From contig HF991355.1 in assembly GCA_000431515.1 (NCBI GenBank), positions 1,249 to 16,542 on the forward strand: a stretch of DNA of 15,294 nucleotides. Direction: 5' to 3'. Both the position numbers and the translations under genes were made by a program. The notes under the pieces were generated by a model that was given only the letters and a program-made list of their open reading frames with translations, was not told the origin of the DNA and did not search any database. Every line of letters begins with the position of its first letter. Position 1 is the first letter of the stretch. Positions 13,136-15,294 of the stretch are shown piece by piece. Source of the DNA: Clostridium sp. CAG:632. GTDB taxonomy: Bacteria > Bacillota > Clostridia > Lachnospirales > Lachnospiraceae.

Positions 13136-15250
13136 ATGGATATTAAGGCGAATTTCAGCCATTTGTCAGTGACAGAGAAGATCTTTCGATATACATTTTC
13201 AACGAAACCGGCGCTGAATCTGGGCGCATTGTTTAGTGATGGTACGGAGTTTTATCGTTCTCCGGAGGAACCGTTGATCGGAGATGATCTGCGTATTCGT
13301 TTCCGGACAGGGATGGATAATGTTGGTCAGGTATTTTTGGTATGGAATCAGGAACGTTATGAGATGAAAAAAGGATTTTCAGATCAGATGTTTGATTATT
13401 ATGAGTATACTATTTTAGATCTGCCGGATCAGATGTGTGACTATTATTTTGAAATCAGAGTCGGACGGATCACCTGTTTTTATAATAAAATCGGAGCGGC
13501 AAAAGACTTAAATGCATATTATAATTTCCAGATTGCACCGGGATTTGTAACTCCGGAGTGGGCCAAAGGTGCAGTCTTTTATCAGATTTTCGTGGAACGT
13601 TTCTGCAATGGCGATGAGAGCAATGATGTATTGGATAATGAATATAGTTACATCGGAGATGGAACCCGACAGATTAAGGATTGGGGAAAGTATCCGGATG
13701 CAATGGATGTGCGGTGCTTTTACGGTGGTGACTTGCAGGGTGTTATGAACAAACTGGATTATCTGCAGGATCTGGGCGTAGATGTAATCTATCTGAATCC
13801 TATTTTTGTATCACCGTCGAACCATAAGTATGACAGTCAGGATTATGATTATGTGGATCCCCATTTTGGGCGAATCGTTAAGGATGAAGGGGAGTGCCTG
13901 AGTTATGGTCAGGCACCCAATAAAGAAGCAACCAGATATATCACAAGAGTGACCGATAAGGAGAATCTCGAAGCCAGTAATCAACTTTTCATTGAGTTGG
14001 TAGAAGAAGTGCATAAACGCGGTATGAAGATTATCCTGGACGGCGTGTTCAACCATTGTGGTTCCTTTAACAAGTGGCTGGATAGGGAATGCATTTACGA
14101 GAATCAGAAGGGGTATGAAAAGGGAGCTTATATTGACGCAGACAGTCCATACCGTAGTTTCTTCAAGTTCCATGATGAGTATCAGTGGCCGTATAATGGG
14201 ACCTATGATGGATGGTGGGGGCATGATACCCTGCCGAAGCTGAATTATGAGGATTCACCGAAGTTATATGAGTATATTATGAATATTGCAAAGAAATGGG
14301 TATCCCCGCCGTTTAATGCAGACGGATGGCGGCTGGATGTAGCGGCAGATCTGGGACATAGTCCGGAATATAACCATAAATTCTGGAGAGATTTCCGCAG
14401 GAATGTAAAGGAAGCGAATCCGGATGCCATCATTCTGGCAGAGCATTATGGAGATCCGAAGGACTGGTTATTAGGCGATCAGTGGGATACAGTCATGAAT
14501 TATGATGCATTTATGGAACCGATCACCTGGTTCCTGACAGGTGTTGAAAAACATAGCGACGAGTTCAGAGGAGATTTGTTGGGTAATCCGGATGCATTTA
14601 TCGGTGCACTCAGACATCATATGTCGCGATTCCATCACCAGTCGCTTTATATAGCAATGAATGAATTGTCAAATCATGACCATTCAAGATTTTTGACAAG
14701 AACGAATCGTATGGTAGGACGGACACATACCCTGGGACCGGAGGCAGCCGGTCAGAATATCAATAAGGGTGTTTTTCGGGAGGCGGTTGTGTTTCAGATG
14801 ACGTGGCCGGGTGCACCGACGATTTATTATGGTGATGAAGCCGGTGTCTGTGGATGGACGGATCCGGATAACCGGAGAACGTATCCATGGGGACATGAGG
14901 ATCAGGAATTAATTCAGTTCCATAAGGATATTATCCGGATCCATAAGGAAAATTCAGCACTGATGAAAGGATCGTATCGTTTCCTGCACGGTTCGCATAA
15001 GGTCGTGGCATATGGACGATTTGATGAAAATAATAAAGTGATCGTGATCCTGAATATTAATTATGAGGATATAGATCTGAAGTTCAGTGTGGCAGAGCTT
15101 GGAATCCCGAATAATACCGTGCTGACTCAGGTGATGCTGACAACAGAAGAAGGTTATTTACTGGATCCGATTGCATATCGGGTAACGGATAACCGATTGT
15201 TTATCCGGGTTCCAAAGATCTCGGCAACGGTATTACGGGTTAATTTGTAA
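13136..15250 (+). CDS. GH13 alpha-glucan hydrolase (neopullulanase/maltogenic amylase-like alpha-glycosidase)
   Basis: This enzyme is predicted to hydrolyse alpha-1,4 (and perhaps alpha-1,6) linkages in malto-oligosaccharides, pullulan or cyclodextrins. The 704 residues comprise an N-terminal CBM34-like beta domain (about 20-125), the catalytic barrel from WAKGAVFYQIFVERF (about 142) to about 610, and a C-terminal beta domain. Conserved regions are DGVFNH (302-307), GWRLDVAAD with nucleophile D401, ILAEHYGDP with acid/base E436, and ELSNHDHSRF with D515; the triad is complete. No signal peptide or membrane segment is present, so it is likely cytoplasmic and acts on imported oligosaccharides or storage glucan. 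It is longer than typical neopullulanases (about 590), with insertions around NKEATRYITRVTDKE. GGGAGGAAG precedes ATG 13136. It appears to be transcribed alone. Exact specificity cannot be set from sequence. Confidence 0.92.
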   Translation: MDIKANFSHLSVTEKIFRYTFSTKPALNLGALFSDGTEFYRSPEEPLIGDDLRIRFRTGMDNVGQVFLVWNQERYEMKKGFSDQMFDYYEYTILDLPDQMCDYYFEIRVGRITCFYNKIGAAKDLNAYYNFQIAPGFVTPEWAKGAVFYQIFVERFCNGDESNDVLDNEYSYIGDGTRQIKDWGKYPDAMDVRCFYGGDLQGVMNKLDYLQDLGVDVIYLNPIFVSPSNHKYDSQDYDYVDPHFGRIVKDEGECLSYGQAPNKEATRYITRVTDKENLEASNQLFIELVEEVHKRGMKIILDGVFNHCGSFNKWLDRECIYENQKGYEKGAYIDADSPYRSFFKFHDEYQWPYNGTYDGWWGHDTLPKLNYEDSPKLYEYIMNIAKKWVSPPFNADGWRLDVAADLGHSPEYNHKFWRDFRRNVKEANPDAIILAEHYGDPKDWLLGDQWDTVMNYDAFMEPITWFLTGVEKHSDEFRGDLLGNPDAFIGALRHHMSRFHHQSLYIAMNELSNHDHSRFLTRTNRMVGRTHTLGPEAAGQNINKGVFREAVVFQMTWPGAPTIYYGDEAGVCGWTDPDNRRTYPWGHEDQELIQFHKDIIRIHKENSALMKGSYRFLHGSHKVVAYGRFDENNKVIVILNINYEDIDLKFSVAELGIPNNTVLTQVMLTTEEGYLLDPIAYRVTDNRLFIRVPKISATVLRVNL

Positions 15251-15294
15251 GATGTTCGAGAGCATCAAGGATAACGGAACGCAATAAAATAAAA

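Noticed and set aside
15251..15294. A terminator after the GH13 gene
   Set aside because: GATGTT/AGCATC can form a small stem but no T-tract follows before the window ends.

Overview
The window looks like chromosomal DNA of a spore-forming, low-to-mid GC Clostridia, most likely a Lachnospiraceae gut anaerobe. The basis is the sporulation genes (spoVT, yabP, yabQ, spoIIE), their synteny with the Bacillus/Clostridia spoVT-yab-divIC-spoIIE-tilS-hpt-ftsH cluster, strong AGGAGG-type ribosome binding sites, and the style of the proteins. No tRNA, rRNA, CRISPR array, complete insertion sequence or prophage gene is visible. All intact genes except the left-edge regulator run on the + strand.

Region 1 (1-2065) is accessory. 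A partial XRE-family repressor leaves the left edge on the - strand. Next come decayed remains of a surface protein: one InlB-type (Listeria/Bacteroides) repeat and part of a DUF4214 domain, broken by frameshifts. Then comes an AT-rich orphan AAA/DUF4143 ATPase. Its sigma-A-type promoter is bracketed by two 37-bp A-rich palindromic repeats.

Region 2 (2130-4605) is a sporulation, chromosome and division block: spoVT; hup (HU) with its own promoter, structured leader and terminator; a GC-rich two-hairpin intergenic element; then rqcP-yabP-yabQ-divIC, closed by a terminator. Sites within it suggest translational coupling: a hairpin that would hide the yabP ribosome binding site, and a short overlap of yabQ with divIC.

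Region 3 (4638-6706) is a two-gene NatAB-like ABC-2 exporter sitting between divIC and spoIIE. Region 4 (6852-12725) is spoIIE-tilS-hpt-ftsH, tightly packed. A candidate Spo0A-type promoter with a 21-bp spacer lies before spoIIE. The products are the SpoIIE phosphatase that activates sigma F in the forespore, tRNA-Ile lysidine synthetase, hypoxanthine phosphoribosyltransferase and the FtsH membrane protease.

Region 5 (12726-15294) holds a 410-bp intergenic stretch with a promoter-like sequence followed about 100 bp later by a very strong terminator (a possible small RNA or leader), then a cytoplasmic GH13 alpha-glucan hydrolase.

Most of the window is well-known core biology. I see no convincing new defence or metabolic system. 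The items most worth a second look are the palindromic repeat pair at the ATPase promoter, the GC-rich structured element before rqcP, the short promoter-terminator unit after ftsH, and the yabP RBS-masking hairpin.
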